From assembly GCF_003462685.1 (NCBI RefSeq), contig NZ_QRVE01000002.1, positions 198,247 to 262,246 on the forward strand: 64,000 nucleotides of DNA, read 5' to 3'. Position 1 is the stretch's first letter. Each line of letters starts with the position of its first letter. Below are positions 19,237 to 28,579 of the stretch, one piece after another. A program made the translations under genes and the position numbers. The notes under the pieces were generated by a model. It saw nothing but the letters and a program-made list of their open reading frames with translations. It had not been told where the DNA came from and made no database searches. This DNA comes from Collinsella sp. AF23-4AC (lineage in GTDB: Bacteria; Actinomycetota; Coriobacteriia; Coriobacteriales; Coriobacteriaceae).

Positions 19237-19857
19237 CTAGGCGTCCTTCGCGGCGAGGTCGCGCGAGGTGACGATACGGTCGATCAGGCCGTAGTCGAGG
19301 GCCTCGGCAGCGGTCAGGTAGTTGTCGCGCTCGGTGTCGGCCTGGACCTTCTCGATGGGCTGACCCGAGGCGTCGGACAGGATCTGGTTGAGCTCGCGGC
19401 GGGTCTTCTTGATCTCCTCGGCCACAATCTCGATCTCGGTCTGCTGACCCTGGGCACCGCCGCTGGGCTGGTGAATCATGACCTTGGAGTGCGGCAGGCA
19501 GAAGCGCTTGCCCTTGGCGCCGGCCGAAAGCAGCACGGCGGCCATGGACGCGGCCATACCGACGCAGATGGTGGAGACCTGCGGCTTAATGAAGTTCATG
19601 GTGTCCAGAATCGCCAGGCCGGAGTAGACCTCGCCGCCGGGCGAATTGATGTAGAGCGAGATATCCTTCTCGGCATCCTGGCTCTCAAGATGCAGCAGCT
19701 GGGCAACGACCAGGTTGGCGCTGACGGAGTTGATCTCCTCGCCCAAAAAAATGATGCGGTCGTTGAGCAGGCGCGAATAGATATCGTAGCTGCGCTCGCC
19801 GCGCGGCGTCTGCTCGATAACGTATGGCACGAGGGCGGAATCGAACTTAGCGATCAT
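19237..19857 (-). CDS. clpP: ATP-dependent Clp protease proteolytic subunit
   Basis: Serine protease of the ClpXP complex. The 206-residue form starts at the ATG at 19857 ([17 protein letters not shown]), with GGAG six bases upstream; in-frame ATGs at 19863 and 19869 are alternatives. The catalytic Ser is in [12 protein letters not shown], the His in [10 protein letters not shown] and the Asp further on near [30 protein letters not shown], the oxyanion-side loop, is conserved. It is cotranscribed with clpX and follows tig in the tig-clpP-clpX order common in bacteria. Confidence 0.97.
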   Translation of the reverse strand: MIAKFDSALVPYVIEQTPRGERSYDIYSRLLNDRIIFLGEEINSVSANLVVAQLLHLESQDAEKDISLYINSPGGEVYSGLAILDTMNFIKPQVSTICVGMAASMAAVLLSAGAKGKRFCLPHSKVMIHQPSGGAQGQQTEIEIVAEEIKKTRRELNQILSDASGQPIEKVQADTERDNYLTAAEALDYGLIDRIVTSRDLAAKDA

Positions 19858-19903
19858 ACGCATCTCCATTTCTCTCTTGCGGACCAAATTGGTTCTAGAT
19901 AAA

Positions 19904-19944
19904 CGTACGGTGCCCGCATGCTATGCATTGGCTGGCACCGTACG
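19904..19944. terminator. Hairpin between tig and clpP
   Basis: Eleven-pair stem CGTACGGTGCC/GGCACCGTACG with a 19-base loop, followed by TTTAT on the minus strand. It may be a weak terminator or a processing site between tig and clpPX. Confidence 0.5.
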
Positions 19945-20020
19945 AAGCAACCGGATAACCGGCTTATAACTTTACCCCATCACGGGCACGTGCATGCGCT
20001 CGTGGGCAAGGTGGCGAGAA

Positions 20021-21319
20021 TTACTCGGCGTCCTTGGCGGTCTCGTCGACCTCGGTCACCTTGGCGTTCTCGACCAGGTGGTCGACGGCCTTGGAACGAC
20101 GGATGGACTCACGGACGGCAGGCATGCGGCCATCGGCGATGAACTCGGCCTTGGAAGCCTCGACGTCCTTGACGCCAGCCTTCTCGAACTCGGCGTTGAT
20201 ATCGTCCTCGGTGACCTCAATCTTGAGCTCACGGGCGAGGGCGTCGAGAGCCAGGGACTCACGGGCAACGTCGTTGGCCTGCTTGTGCAGGTCGCCGATG
20301 AACTGCTCCATGGTCAGGCCGGAAGCGGGCAGCCAGGTGTCGAGCGTCATGCCGCGGGCAGCGAGGTTGGACAGGAAGTTCTGGCCGAGCTCCTCAAAGA
20401 CGGACTGCTCGTAGTCGGCGTCCATCTCGTCGAGCTGCAGGCGCTCAGCGAGAGCGGAGACGCAACGGTTCTCCTTCTCGGCCGGGAGGCGGGAAGCCTT
20501 GTCCTGCTCGATCTCGATCTTGATGGCGTCGCGCATGGCATCGATGCTGTCGAAGCCAAAGTCGGACTTGACGAGCTCGTCGGTGAGCTCGGGGGTGTTG
20601 CGGACCTTAATGCCCTTGACGGTGACCTCGACGGTGTGGGTCTCGGCCTCCTCGCCCTCCTCGACCTCGTCGGTCCAGGTGACGGTCTTGACGTCGTCAA
20701 CGTTAGCGCCGATCAGGGCCTCGTTGAACTCCTTGGGGTTGCTGTCGCTACCGGCGATGAGCATGCGGCCCTCGGCAGCGAAGTTGTCGGCGTTCTCGAC
20801 GGCCTTGAGGTCGACGGTGACGTAGTCCTCGGCCTCGACGGCGCGGCCCTCGACGTCCTCGAAGGTGGCACGGTAGTTGAGGAGCATCTCGACCTGGTTG
20901 TTGATCTCGGACTCGGTGACCTCCGCGGGGGGCATCTCGATCTCGACGGCGTCGAAGGAGGAGAGCTCAGCGGCGGGACGCAGGGAGAACTCGACGGTGT
21001 AGGTGTAGTCCTCGTGATCCTTGGCGAGGTCGAGCTCCTTGTAGTCACCGCTCTTGGTGGGGACGATGTCCAGCTCGTTGAGGACGGCGGGCTCGTTGGC
21101 GGCGATCAGGTCGTTGGTGGCCTGAGCGAGGGTAGCCTCGGCGCCAAGTGCGGAGTCGATGACCGGACGGGGGGCCTTACCGGCGCGGAAGCCCGGGAAG
21201 CGGTACTTCTTGGCGGTGTCCTTGTAGGCCTTCTTGATCGCGGCGTCGACGTCGGCGGCCGGGATGGTGACCGTAGCGGTGAGCTTGGCGTCCTTGACGT
21301 CAGAAGCGGTGATGTTCAA
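20021..21319 (-). CDS. tig: Trigger factor
   Basis: Ribosome-associated chaperone and peptidyl-prolyl isomerase. It is 432 residues. The N-terminal ribosome-binding signature is KKYRFPGFRAGKAPRPVID. The FKBP-like middle domain begins near EDYVTVDLKAV. A long helical C-terminal domain rich in Glu and Ala follows. The start is probably TTG (21317-21319), because a perfect AGGAGG lies six bases before it. A GTG one codon upstream and an ATG at 21334 are alternatives. It is immediately downstream of tRNA-Leu and upstream of clpPX. Confidence 0.95.
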   Translation of the reverse strand: MNITASDVKDAKLTATVTIPAADVDAAIKKAYKDTAKKYRFPGFRAGKAPRPVIDSALGAEATLAQATNDLIAANEPAVLNELDIVPTKSGDYKELDLAKDHEDYTYTVEFSLRPAAELSSFDAVEIEMPPAEVTESEINNQVEMLLNYRATFEDVEGRAVEAEDYVTVDLKAVENADNFAAEGRMLIAGSDSNPKEFNEALIGANVDDVKTVTWTDEVEEGEEAETHTVEVTVKGIKVRNTPELTDELVKSDFGFDSIDAMRDAIKIEIEQDKASRLPAEKENRCVSALAERLQLDEMDADYEQSVFEELGQNFLSNLAARGMTLDTWLPASGLTMEQFIGDLHKQANDVARESLALDALARELKIEVTEDDINAEFEKAGVKDVEASKAEFIADGRMPAVRESIRRSKAVDHLVENAKVTEVDETAKDAE

Positions 21320-21409
21320 CACGTTCCTCCTCATACTGCCCAGCTTATCTGAGGTGCTGGTACCTTTATGCAACAAGCGTCGCGAGGGCATAAGCCGACG
21401 CGGGTGCGT

Positions 21410-21493
21410 TGGTGCGGGCGAAAGGACTCGAACCTTCACGGGAATCCCACCAGAACCTAAATCTGGCGCGTCTACCAATTCCGCCACGCCCGC
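21410..21493 (-). tRNA. tRNA-Leu (UAG)
   Basis: Minus strand starts GCGGGCG and ends CGCCCGC-A-CCA, a seven-pair acceptor with encoded CCA. The anticodon arm is CCAGA-TTTAGGT-TCTGG with anticodon TAG. It has a long variable arm and the T loop TTCGAGT. These features fit a class II leucine tRNA. Confidence 0.95.
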
Positions 21494-21579
21494 ATGAGCG
21501 CACAGACTAGGAATGATAGCAGATACGAACGGCAAGCGCACGCACACCTTTTACAGGCTCACGACCTCACCACGAGTGC

Positions 21580-21613
21580 AATTGGCGGGGCGAGTTGCCC
21601 CACCCCGCCAATT
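21580..21613. terminator. GC-rich hairpin after the Mo hydroxylase gene
   Basis: Eleven-pair stem AATTGGCGGGG/CCCCGCCAATT with a 12-base loop, 20 bases beyond the stop of the minus-strand gene. It lacks a T-run. Confidence 0.5.
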
Positions 21614-21633
21614 ACGACTTGTTCGCTGACCCG

Positions 21634-24465
21634 CTACTCCCCCAGCAGGGCCTTCTCGGGCGTGATGGGCAGCGAGCGAACCTGGTGTCCGGTGGCGTGC
21701 GCCACGGCCGAGGCCACGGCGGCGAGCGGCGTGTTGATGACGACCTCGCCGATCGACTTGGCGCCAAACGGACCCGTCGGCTCGTAGCTCGGCTCAAAGG
21801 CCACGCGAATACTACCGATATCCAGGCGCGTGGGCAGCTTGTAACTCATAAAGTTGCCGGTGCGCAGGCGGCCGCGTTCGTCGTGCTCGACAATCTCGTA
21901 GAGCGCGTGGCCGATACCCTGGGCAATGCCGCCCTCGGCCTGGACGCGCGCGAGCGCCTCGTTGATCACGGTGCCACAATCGACGGCAGCGGCGTAATCC
22001 ACCACGGTCACCTTGCCGGTAGCCTTGTCGACCTCGACCTCGGCAATGCCGGCCATAAACGGCGGAGGCGAAACGGGCAGGCAGGCAGAGGCGTGCGAGG
22101 TGAGTGCGTCGCCGCCCGCGATGTTCTTGACGCACAGGTTGGCAAAGTCGCGCAGCGTGAGGTAGCGGTTCTGCTCGCGCGCGGCACGCTCGTCGGACAG
22201 GCGCACGTACTGGCCATCGAAGACCACGTCGGCGGCGTCCACATCCCACATCTGGGCAGCCTTGGCGCAAATCTTCTCGCGCAGCTCGGTCGCGGCGTTC
22301 TTGGCGGCAAGGCCCGTCACGTACGTACCCGAGCTCGCGTACGAGCCGGCGTCGAACGGCGACACGTCGGTGTCCACGCCGCGCACCACGATGAGCGAGC
22401 TCTCCACGCCCAGCTCCTCGGCGGCAATCTGCGCCAGAATCGTGTCGACGCCCATGCCGTTATCGGTGGCACCGGTCGAAAGCGTGATAAAGCCGTCCTC
22501 TTCCAGGCGCATGTCAATGCCGGCGATGTCCACGTTGGAGATGCCCGAGCCCTGCATGGTGAGCGCGCAGCCCAGAGCACGCACGCGGTCGCCCAGGTCC
22601 ACGGCCAGCGGCTTGTCGCGCCAGCCGATCATGTCCATCGCGCGCAGCAGGCAGCGGTCGAGTGCGCAGGCGTTGAGCTTCTCGTTGTAGTACTGCGGCA
22701 TGATCTCGCCCTCGCGCACAATGTTCTTAAGGCGCAGGTCGGCGGGGTCCATGTGCAGCATGTCGGCGAGCTCGTTGACGGCGCTCTCCACGGCAAACTG
22801 GCCCTGGGTGGCACCGTAGCCGCGATACGCGCCGCCGCGGTTGGTATTGGTGTAGACGGCGTCCCAGCTAAAGCGGCTCGCCTTCACGTGGTTGTAGATG
22901 GGCAGGCTCTTGTGGCCCGAGAGGCCGATCGTCGTGGTAGCGTGCTCGCCGTACGCGCCGGCATTGGACAGCGTGTGCAGGTCGATAGCCGTGATGGTGC
23001 CGTCGTTCATAGCGCCCAGCTTAACCGTCATCTGCATCTGGTGGCGCGAGTTGCCCGCGGTGATGGTCTCCTCGCGGGTGTAGCAGCAGTAACTCGGACG
23101 GCCGGTCTGCTGCGTCACGAATGCCACGAAAATCTCGCAGCAGCCCGTCTGCTTGGAGCCGAAGCCGCCGCCGATGCGCGGCTTGATAACCTGTACCTGC
23201 GACTGCGGAATGTCGAGCGACTGCGCGACCATGCGGCGCACGTGGAAGGGCACCTGAGTAGAGGTGGTCACCGAGATACGTCCAAACGCGTCGGTCGTCG
23301 CAAAGGCGCGGAAGGTCTCCATGGGCGCGGTCTGCGTGGCCTGACTGGTGTAGGTGCGCTCAAAGACGATGTCGCTCTGGGCGAAGGCCTCGTCCAAGTC
23401 GCCAAAGTCGCTGGTACCGCTGCACACCAGGTTGCGAGCAACGTCGCCGCCCTGCGGGAACATAAAGGTCACGTCACCCTCGGGATGAACCACGATGTCA
23501 TTATCGAGCGCCTGGGTAAAGTCGAGCAAGGGCTCGAGCACCTCGTAGTCGACCTTGATGAGCTTGAGTGCCTTGTCGGCGGCCTCCTCGGTCTCGGCGG
23601 CGACGATCGCCACCTCCTCGTTTTGATAGCGCACCAGGTTCTCGAGGATCAGGCGATCGTAGGGGCTCGGCTGCGGATAGCTCTGGCCGGCGATGGTAAA
23701 GCGGCGCTTGGGCACGTCCTCGTAAGTGTAAACGCCCACGACGCCGGGCACCTTCAGGGCGCGCGACGTATCGATGGAGCGGATCTTGGCGCGGGCATAC
23801 GGGCTGCGCTTGAGCTTGACGATCAGGGCGCCGGCGGGCACCAGGTCGCCCGTGTAGACGGGACGCCCCTCAAGCAGGGCCTTCGAGTCCTTCTTGGGCT
23901 GCTTGTGGGTAATCTGCTTGTACGAGACACCGTCGCAGCTGGTGTCGTTGACCGGCAGCTCGGGCATCTCAAAGCCCACCTGAACGCCGAACTCGTTGAG
24001 GAAGCGGACAATGGCGCGCAGCTGGCTCTCGTAGCCGCTGCAACGGCAGAGGTTGCCGGCGAGCTGGCGCGAGAGCTCCTCGCGCGTGGCGACGAGGCTC
24101 GGGTCCTCCTTGGCGGCGCGGGCAAGCGCCAGCACGTTCATGATGAGGCCGGGGGCGCAAAAACCGCACTGCTCGGCGCCTTCGGCAGCCATCGCACGGG
24201 CCAGCGCCTCAGACTCGGCTTTGAGGCCCTCGAGCGTGGTGATGGTGTGGCCCTCGACGCGAGCGGCGGGAACCGAGCAGCTCAGCACCGGGTCGCCGTC
24301 GAGCCACACCGTGCACAGGCCGCAGTTGGTGGTCTCACAGGCGCAGCGCACCGACGAACAACCCTGCTCGCGCAACAGTGCAAAAAGCATGGTGTCGGGG
24401 GCAATCTGAACCTTGACCTTACGGCCGTTGAGCGTAAAGGAAAGATCGATGAGTTTGGCAGCCAT
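21634..24465 (-). CDS. Molybdenum hydroxylase, fused [2Fe-2S] and Mo-binding subunits (xanthine dehydrogenase family)
   Basis: A 943-residue fusion. Residues 1-160 are the [2Fe-2S] domains: plant-type CSSVRCACETTNCGLC, then CGFCAPGLIMN with CRCSGY. The rest is the molybdopterin domain, with GGFGSKQTGC and GGAYRGYGATQGQFA marking cofactor contacts. This fused architecture matches E. coli XdhD and the Enterococcus selenium-dependent xanthine dehydrogenase family, where a labile selenium replaces the sulphido ligand. The FAD subunit is encoded just upstream with a one-base stop/start overlap. The genome also carries SelD, YedF, DUF3343 and an EF2568-like aminotransferase (53-56 kb), the known companions of such enzymes. 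Substrate, purine or other, is inference. Confidence 0.88.
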   Translation of the reverse strand: MAAKLIDLSFTLNGRKVKVQIAPDTMLFALLREQGCSSVRCACETTNCGLCTVWLDGDPVLSCSVPAARVEGHTITTLEGLKAESEALARAMAAEGAEQCGFCAPGLIMNVLALARAAKEDPSLVATREELSRQLAGNLCRCSGYESQLRAIVRFLNEFGVQVGFEMPELPVNDTSCDGVSYKQITHKQPKKDSKALLEGRPVYTGDLVPAGALIVKLKRSPYARAKIRSIDTSRALKVPGVVGVYTYEDVPKRRFTIAGQSYPQPSPYDRLILENLVRYQNEEVAIVAAETEEAADKALKLIKVDYEVLEPLLDFTQALDNDIVVHPEGDVTFMFPQGGDVARNLVCSGTSDFGDLDEAFAQSDIVFERTYTSQATQTAPMETFRAFATTDAFGRISVTTSTQVPFHVRRMVAQSLDIPQSQVQVIKPRIGGGFGSKQTGCCEIFVAFVTQQTGRPSYCCYTREETITAGNSRHQMQMTVKLGAMNDGTITAIDLHTLSNAGAYGEHATTTIGLSGHKSLPIYNHVKASRFSWDAVYTNTNRGGAYRGYGATQGQFAVESAVNELADMLHMDPADLRLKNIVREGEIMPQYYNEKLNACALDRCLLRAMDMIGWRDKPLAVDLGDRVRALGCALTMQGSGISNVDIAGIDMRLEEDGFITLSTGATDNGMGVDTILAQIAAEELGVESSLIVVRGVDTDVSPFDAGSYASSGTYVTGLAAKNAATELREKICAKAAQMWDVDAADVVFDGQYVRLSDERAAREQNRYLTLRDFANLCVKNIAGGDALTSHASACLPVSPPPFMAGIAEVEVDKATGKVTVVDYAAAVDCGTVINEALARVQAEGGIAQGIGHALYEIVEHDERGRLRTGNFMSYKLPTRLDIGSIRVAFEPSYEPTGPFGAKSIGEVVINTPLAAVASAVAHATGHQVRSLPITPEKALLGE

Positions 24466-25379
24466 TAGCGCACCTCGCTAGAATCGACGCCGGGCACGCG
24501 GCGGCAGGAATACTCGTCCGTGGCGAACTTAGGGATCTGCACGGTCTCGAGCTCGCGGGCAAGCGCGGCCGAAAGCTCGATGCCGGCGGCGCGACGCACG
24601 GCCTGAATCGCCAGCGGGGCCGAGATGCGGCGGCGGTAGTCCGCCGAGCCCCACAGGTTGGTGCCGTAGCTCAGCGCGCGCACTGATGCGGCCAGGGCGC
24701 GCAGCTCGTCCTCGGAAGGCTGCTCGCTGGTGAGGCCGCATGCCTCGCCCTGCAGCAAGGTCGCACGCAGCGGGCGGGCGCCCACGGTGACATGCCAGCT
24801 GTTATCCCACCAGGCGGCGGTAACGTTTAGGGAGGGGAAGTCGGTCGCGGCCTTGCGTACGGCCTCGTAGCTCGCGCGGTAGTCGTGCTTGACGACCACG
24901 ACGTGCTCGATTACGTCGCGCACGTAGCCCATGTTCACAAACTCGGCAAGCGGCACGCGCCCAGCGCCCGTCAGCTCAACGTACGAATCGAGCGCGAGGA
25001 AGGCGGAGAGAACGTCCGAGAAGCCAAAGCGGCCGTAGATGCTGCCGCCCACCGTGGCGGTATTGCGCAGCTGCACGCCCACGATGTCGTGGACGGCAAA
25101 CTCAAAGACATGGTTGACAAGCGCATTGAGCCCGGCATGACGCTCGAGCTGGCGCAGGGTGCACATGGCACCGATGCGAAACTCGGTCTCGGTCTCCTCG
25201 ATCTGATCGAGTCCGCAGGCCGAAAGGTCAATCGCCGTCGCCACGCGACGCGAACCCAGGCGCATCCAGATGCCGCCGCCCACAATCTTGTTGTTGCGGT
25301 TCTTCTGCAAGAGCTCATAGGCTTCGGCCGCGTTTCCAACACGGACGTAGGTACCGAACTTGAGCACGTTCTCCCCCAT
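24465..25379 (-). CDS. FAD-binding subunit of the molybdenum hydroxylase
   Basis: A 304-residue CO-dehydrogenase-medium-chain/XdhB-type flavoprotein. The N-terminal FAD site is recognisable as KIVGGGIWMRLGSRRVATAIDLS. GVQLRNTATVGGSIYGRFGFSD (about residues 105-126) is the second FAD contact. It passes electrons from the Fe-S centres of the partner to an acceptor. Its stop codon touches the partner's ATG. The start is ambiguous: ATG at 25379, or a GTG five codons later with GGGGGAG just before it. Confidence 0.88.
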   Translation of the reverse strand: MGENVLKFGTYVRVGNAAEAYELLQKNRNNKIVGGGIWMRLGSRRVATAIDLSACGLDQIEETETEFRIGAMCTLRQLERHAGLNALVNHVFEFAVHDIVGVQLRNTATVGGSIYGRFGFSDVLSAFLALDSYVELTGAGRVPLAEFVNMGYVRDVIEHVVVVKHDYRASYEAVRKAATDFPSLNVTAAWWDNSWHVTVGARPLRATLLQGEACGLTSEQPSEDELRALAASVRALSYGTNLWGSADYRRRISAPLAIQAVRRAAGIELSAALARELETVQIPKFATDEYSCRRVPGVDSSEVR

Positions 25380-25442
25380 CTCTTTACTTGTCCAGTACCT
25401 CTTAGTGTACCAAACGAGGGCGCACGACCCTCACCACCATAG

Positions 25443-25476
25443 AAAAAGGCTCCCGGCAGGAATTGCCGGAAGCCTT
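25443..25476 (-). terminator. gdhA rho-independent terminator
   Basis: Minus-strand stem AGGCTTCCGGCA/TGCCGGGAGCCT followed by TTTTTC, 44 bases past the gdhA stop. Confidence 0.85.
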
Positions 25477-25519
25477 AGACGCATCAGCTAGTGCTGTACG
25501 GAGCTCTGTTGAGCTGGAT

Positions 25520-26875
25520 TTAGCAGACGCCCTGGGCGAGCATGGCATCGGCGACCTTCAGGAAGCCGGCGATGTTGGCGCCCATGACAAAGTTGCCCTC
25601 CTGGCCATACTCCTTGGCGGTGTCGTCCACGTTGTGGAACATGCCGCGCATGAGCTGCTCGAGCTTGCCGTCGACCTCCTCGAAGGTCCAGGACAGGTGC
25701 TCGGCGTTCTGGCTCATCTCCAGGCCGGACACGAGCACGCCGCCGGCGTTGGCAGCCTTACCGGGCATAAAGGCGACGCCGTTCTCCTGGAAGTAAGTCG
25801 TGGCCTCGATGGTCGTGGGCATGTTCGCGCCCTCGCCGACCACCTTGCAGCCGTTGGCGACGAGCGCCTGGGCGTCCTCGAGCAGCAGCGTGTTCTCGCG
25901 AGCGCAGGGCAGCGCGATGTCGCAGGGCAGCTGCCACACGCCGCGGCCGTCGCCCTCGTGCCACACGGCGTTGGGCTTCTCGTCAACGTACATGGCGAGC
26001 GTGACACCCTTGTCGTGGCCAGAGCGCTTCTTGTTGTAGACATGCTCGAGCACGGTGTAGTCGATGCCGTCGGGATCCTCGACCCAGCCATGAGTGTCGG
26101 AGCAGGCGAGCACCTTGCCGCCAAGCTGGGAAACCTTCTGGACGGCGTAGATAGCAACATTGCCGGAGCCGTGAACGACGACGTTCTTGCCCTCGAAGGA
26201 GTCGCCGCGGCTCTTGAGGTACTCGTCCACAAAGTAGACCAGGCCGTAGCCAGTGGCCTCGGTACGGGCGAGCGAGCCGCCAAAGGAGAGGCCCTTGCCG
26301 GTAAGGACGCCGGTCCACTCGTTGGTCAGGCGCTTGTACTGACCGAACATGTAGGCAACCTCGCGGCCGCCAACGCCCAGGTCGCCGGCGGGAACGTCGG
26401 TGTTGGGGCCGATGTGGCGATAGAGCTCGGTCATGAAGGACTGGCAGAAGTGCATGATCTCGTTGTTGGACTTGCCCTTGGGGTCAAAGTCGGAACCGCC
26501 CTTGCCGCCGCCCATGGGAAGGGTGGTCAGGCTGTTCTTGAGGATCTGCTCCAGGCCCAGGAACTTGAGCATACCCAGGGTGACCGTCGGGTTAAAGCGC
26601 AGACCGCCCTTGTAGGGTCCAATGGCAGAGTTGAACTCGACACGATAGCCGCGGTTGACCTGAACCTTGCCCTGGTCATCGACCCAGGGGACACGGAACA
26701 TAACGATGCGCTCGGGCTCGACGAGGCGCTCAAGCAGGGCGGCCTCCTCGTACTCGGGATGGGCGTCGAGCGCCGGTTGGATGGTGCCGAGGATCTCGGT
26801 CGCGGCCTGGATGAACTCAGGCTGCTCGGGATAGCGGACCTTGAGCTCTTCGAGAACTTTCTGCGTGTAGCTCAT
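25520..26875 (-). CDS. gdhA: Glutamate dehydrogenase (hexameric, probably NADP-specific)
   Basis: Reductive amination of 2-oxoglutarate for ammonia assimilation. It is 451 residues, typical for the hexameric class. The substrate site is seen in GYRVEFNSAIGPYKGGLRF and PMGGGKGGSDFDPKG (catalytic Lys). The dinucleotide fold is VVHGSGNVAIYAVQKV. The start at 26875 has GGAGG five bases upstream. It is a single-gene unit with its own terminator. The upstream spacer (26876-27129) contains a small CCACCACA hairpin near 27090-27124 and no clear promoter. Confidence 0.96.
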   Translation of the reverse strand: MSYTQKVLEELKVRYPEQPEFIQAATEILGTIQPALDAHPEYEEAALLERLVEPERIVMFRVPWVDDQGKVQVNRGYRVEFNSAIGPYKGGLRFNPTVTLGMLKFLGLEQILKNSLTTLPMGGGKGGSDFDPKGKSNNEIMHFCQSFMTELYRHIGPNTDVPAGDLGVGGREVAYMFGQYKRLTNEWTGVLTGKGLSFGGSLARTEATGYGLVYFVDEYLKSRGDSFEGKNVVVHGSGNVAIYAVQKVSQLGGKVLACSDTHGWVEDPDGIDYTVLEHVYNKKRSGHDKGVTLAMYVDEKPNAVWHEGDGRGVWQLPCDIALPCARENTLLLEDAQALVANGCKVVGEGANMPTTIEATTYFQENGVAFMPGKAANAGGVLVSGLEMSQNAEHLSWTFEEVDGKLEQLMRGMFHNVDDTAKEYGQEGNFVMGANIAGFLKVADAMLAQGVC

Positions 26876-27129
26876 GCTTCCTCCAATTGATGGAAAAGAA
26901 AAATGTCGGTCGCGGCACCCCATGCGCCGCGAGCTTTATCGAGTATGGATAATATCGCACTGTTGCGGGAAAGTTTCGCATAAGCAGACGAGCAGATGTT
27001 TCGTTTTGATTACGATGCAGGTAGAGGCGTTTTTGAGTGCCTGACGAACAAATCGCGTGTTTCGAAGCTGTTTCGTCCACGTGTTCCAAACCACCACATT
27101 GGGGACAGGCACTTTTGTGGTGCTGGCGG

Positions 27130-27525
27130 TTAGAGGACGAGCTGATGGTAGTCGGCGGGGGTTATGCGGCCCTCGGTGGCAGCGCGGAAGGCGGCGAGTG
27201 CATCGCCGGAGAACGGCATGACCCAGCAAAGCCCACAGCCGGCGGTAATGGAGCCGGGCAGCGGCATGATGCGCCCGGGCACGCCGGCATCCAGGCACAG
27301 CTGCTCGCATTCCATCACATCGAAGGTGCTGTCAAACGACACGATAATCTTGCGCTCGTGGTCAAGGGCATCACCGGACGGGCCTTCGCGGTGTGCCTCG
27401 CGATACGCCGCGGCGGCCGCTTCCTCTTCCGCGGTATGTCCACAGCCACCGCAACCGCAGGTACAGGGTTCGGACCCGTCGCAAGTGCAAGGCTCTCCCG
27501 TGTCGGGGCAAATATCGTGAGACAT
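27130..27525 (-). CDS. DUF3343 protein with Cys-rich N-terminal extension
   Basis: DUF3343 proteins are putative sulphur/selenium carriers that co-occur with SelD. This one has 131 residues. The C-terminal two-thirds is the DUF3343 fold: KIIVSFDSTFDVMECEQLC, then PGRIMPLPGSITAGCGLCW with the conserved AGCG. The first 35 residues are unusual, with nine cysteines in CPDTGEPCTC and CTCGCGGCGH, a possible metal- or selenium-binding patch. GGGAG lies five bases before the ATG at 27525. It is the last gene of the selA-selB-mobA side of the locus. A second, plain DUF3343 lies at 54293-54544. Confidence 0.82.
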   Translation of the reverse strand: MSHDICPDTGEPCTCDGSEPCTCGCGGCGHTAEEEAAAAAYREAHREGPSGDALDHERKIIVSFDSTFDVMECEQLCLDAGVPGRIMPLPGSITAGCGLCWVMPFSGDALAAFRAATEGRITPADYHQLVL

Positions 27526-27540
27526 GGCATCTCCCATCGT

Positions 27541-28173
27541 CTAGGCGAGCAGCTCGGCTGCCGCAAACTCCTCGGGTGTATTGACGTTTTCGAAGCAGAG
27601 CGTGGAGCCCGCGGCCTTAACGACCTGAGGCTCATCCATATAACCGGCCTGAACGCGATTGATCAGGCAGCGAATTCGCTGACGGTCGCAGGCGAGCAGC
27701 TCTTGGGCAACCGGCGTACACACGTCACGGCGCCAGACGGCGCAAAGCGGCTCAATCCCCCGCTCCTCGCGCGGCACGCACACGTCGAGCGCCTCGGCCT
27801 CAACACGATCGGCAATCGCGCCGATGAGCTCTGGCGAGACAAACGGCATATCGCAGGCGACGATTGCCACGAGCGGCAATCGGGCCGCGGCCAACGAGCT
27901 CGCGATGCCGCGCATGGCACCCGCCGACCCTTCAAGGTCCGCTACCACACGCGGCACCAGGCCGCCAAACGCGTGCTCCTCAAGATAGGCAAGCTCGCTG
28001 GGACGCGAAGTCGTCACGACCAACTCGCCGGCAACTGGCGCCAGCCGACCCAGCACGCGCTCGATGAGCGGCTCGCCGCAAAACGCCATGCGCGCCTTAT
28101 CGCAGCCCATGCGCGACGACAACCCGCCCGCCTGGACGACGCAAGAAAGATCGGCACGTCTTACGGTAGTCAT
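27541..28173 (-). CDS. mobA: Molybdenum cofactor guanylyltransferase
   Basis: Attaches GMP to molybdopterin, giving the bis-MGD cofactor needed by formate dehydrogenase and the other molybdopterin oxidoreductase in this locus. It is 210 residues. The nucleotide-binding signature is VVQAGGLSSRMGCDKARM near the N-terminus, and VACDMPFVSPELI carries the metal-binding Asp. The C-terminal NVNTPEEF is typical. The ATG at 28173 has GGAGGTG 12-13 bases upstream. It lies downstream of selC, whose terminator falls in between, and 15 bases before the DUF3343 gene. Confidence 0.92.
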   Translation of the reverse strand: MTTVRRADLSCVVQAGGLSSRMGCDKARMAFCGEPLIERVLGRLAPVAGELVVTTSRPSELAYLEEHAFGGLVPRVVADLEGSAGAMRGIASSLAAARLPLVAIVACDMPFVSPELIGAIADRVEAEALDVCVPREERGIEPLCAVWRRDVCTPVAQELLACDRQRIRCLINRVQAGYMDEPQVVKAAGSTLCFENVNTPEEFAAAELLA

Positions 28174-28261
28174 ACGGCAAAACACCTCCATCGGCACGTT
28201 CAAAACCCAGCGCACGGGGCAAATACCGTAGACGTCATGACAGGCGACACGGCGGACCCGT

Positions 28262-28319
28262 ACAAAAACAAAACAGCGCCTTTGCGGCACGCAGCAAGAC
28301 CGCGAGCACAAAAGCGCTG
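28262..28319 (-). terminator. Terminator after tRNA-Sec
   Basis: Minus-strand CAGCGC.../...GCGCTG arms with inner TTTTG/CAAAG pairing, followed by TTTTGTTTTTGT. It begins nine bases beyond the tRNA 3' end. Confidence 0.75.
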
Positions 28320-28327
28320 GTAGCGTA

Positions 28328-28424
28328 TGGCGGGAACGTATGTGAATCGAACACATCCAAGACGTTTTGCACGCCTCGCAACGGTTTTGAGGACCGCGGA
28401 GCCCACCGGAGCCCATCCGTTCCC
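28328..28424 (-). tRNA. selC: tRNA-Sec (UCA)
   Basis: Inserts selenocysteine at UGA. On the minus strand it reads GGGAACGG...CGTTCCC-G-CCA, with encoded CCA and a 97-base total length, as expected for the extra-long class. The anticodon loop is CCTCAAA with anticodon TCA. The D region carries GGGCTCCGGTGGGCTCC. The long variable arm (about AGGCGTGC/ACGTCTT) and T arm ATGTG-TTCGATT-CACAT are clear. It lies between selB and mobA. With fdhF and selD carrying UGA codons in this window, its presence is functionally consistent. Confidence 0.96.
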
Positions 28425-28503
28425 AAGTGCGGCGGTATTTTACCAAACCGAGCAGGCCGCAACTGCCCGGCACGACGGGAAGGATCAAACCTCCCAGCCT
28501 AAT

Positions 28504-28565
28504 TTGCGGTGGAATAGTTCCTGGTTTGGCGTTAGATGCCGAAAACAGGAACTATTCCACCGCAA
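28504..28565. repeat. TTGCGGTG palindrome, copy 3
   Basis: Arms TTGCGGTGGAATAGTTCCTG and CAGGAACTATTCCACCGCAA with a 22-base loop, between selB and selC. Confidence 0.85.
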
Positions 28566-28579
28566 TTGATAAGAGTGGC

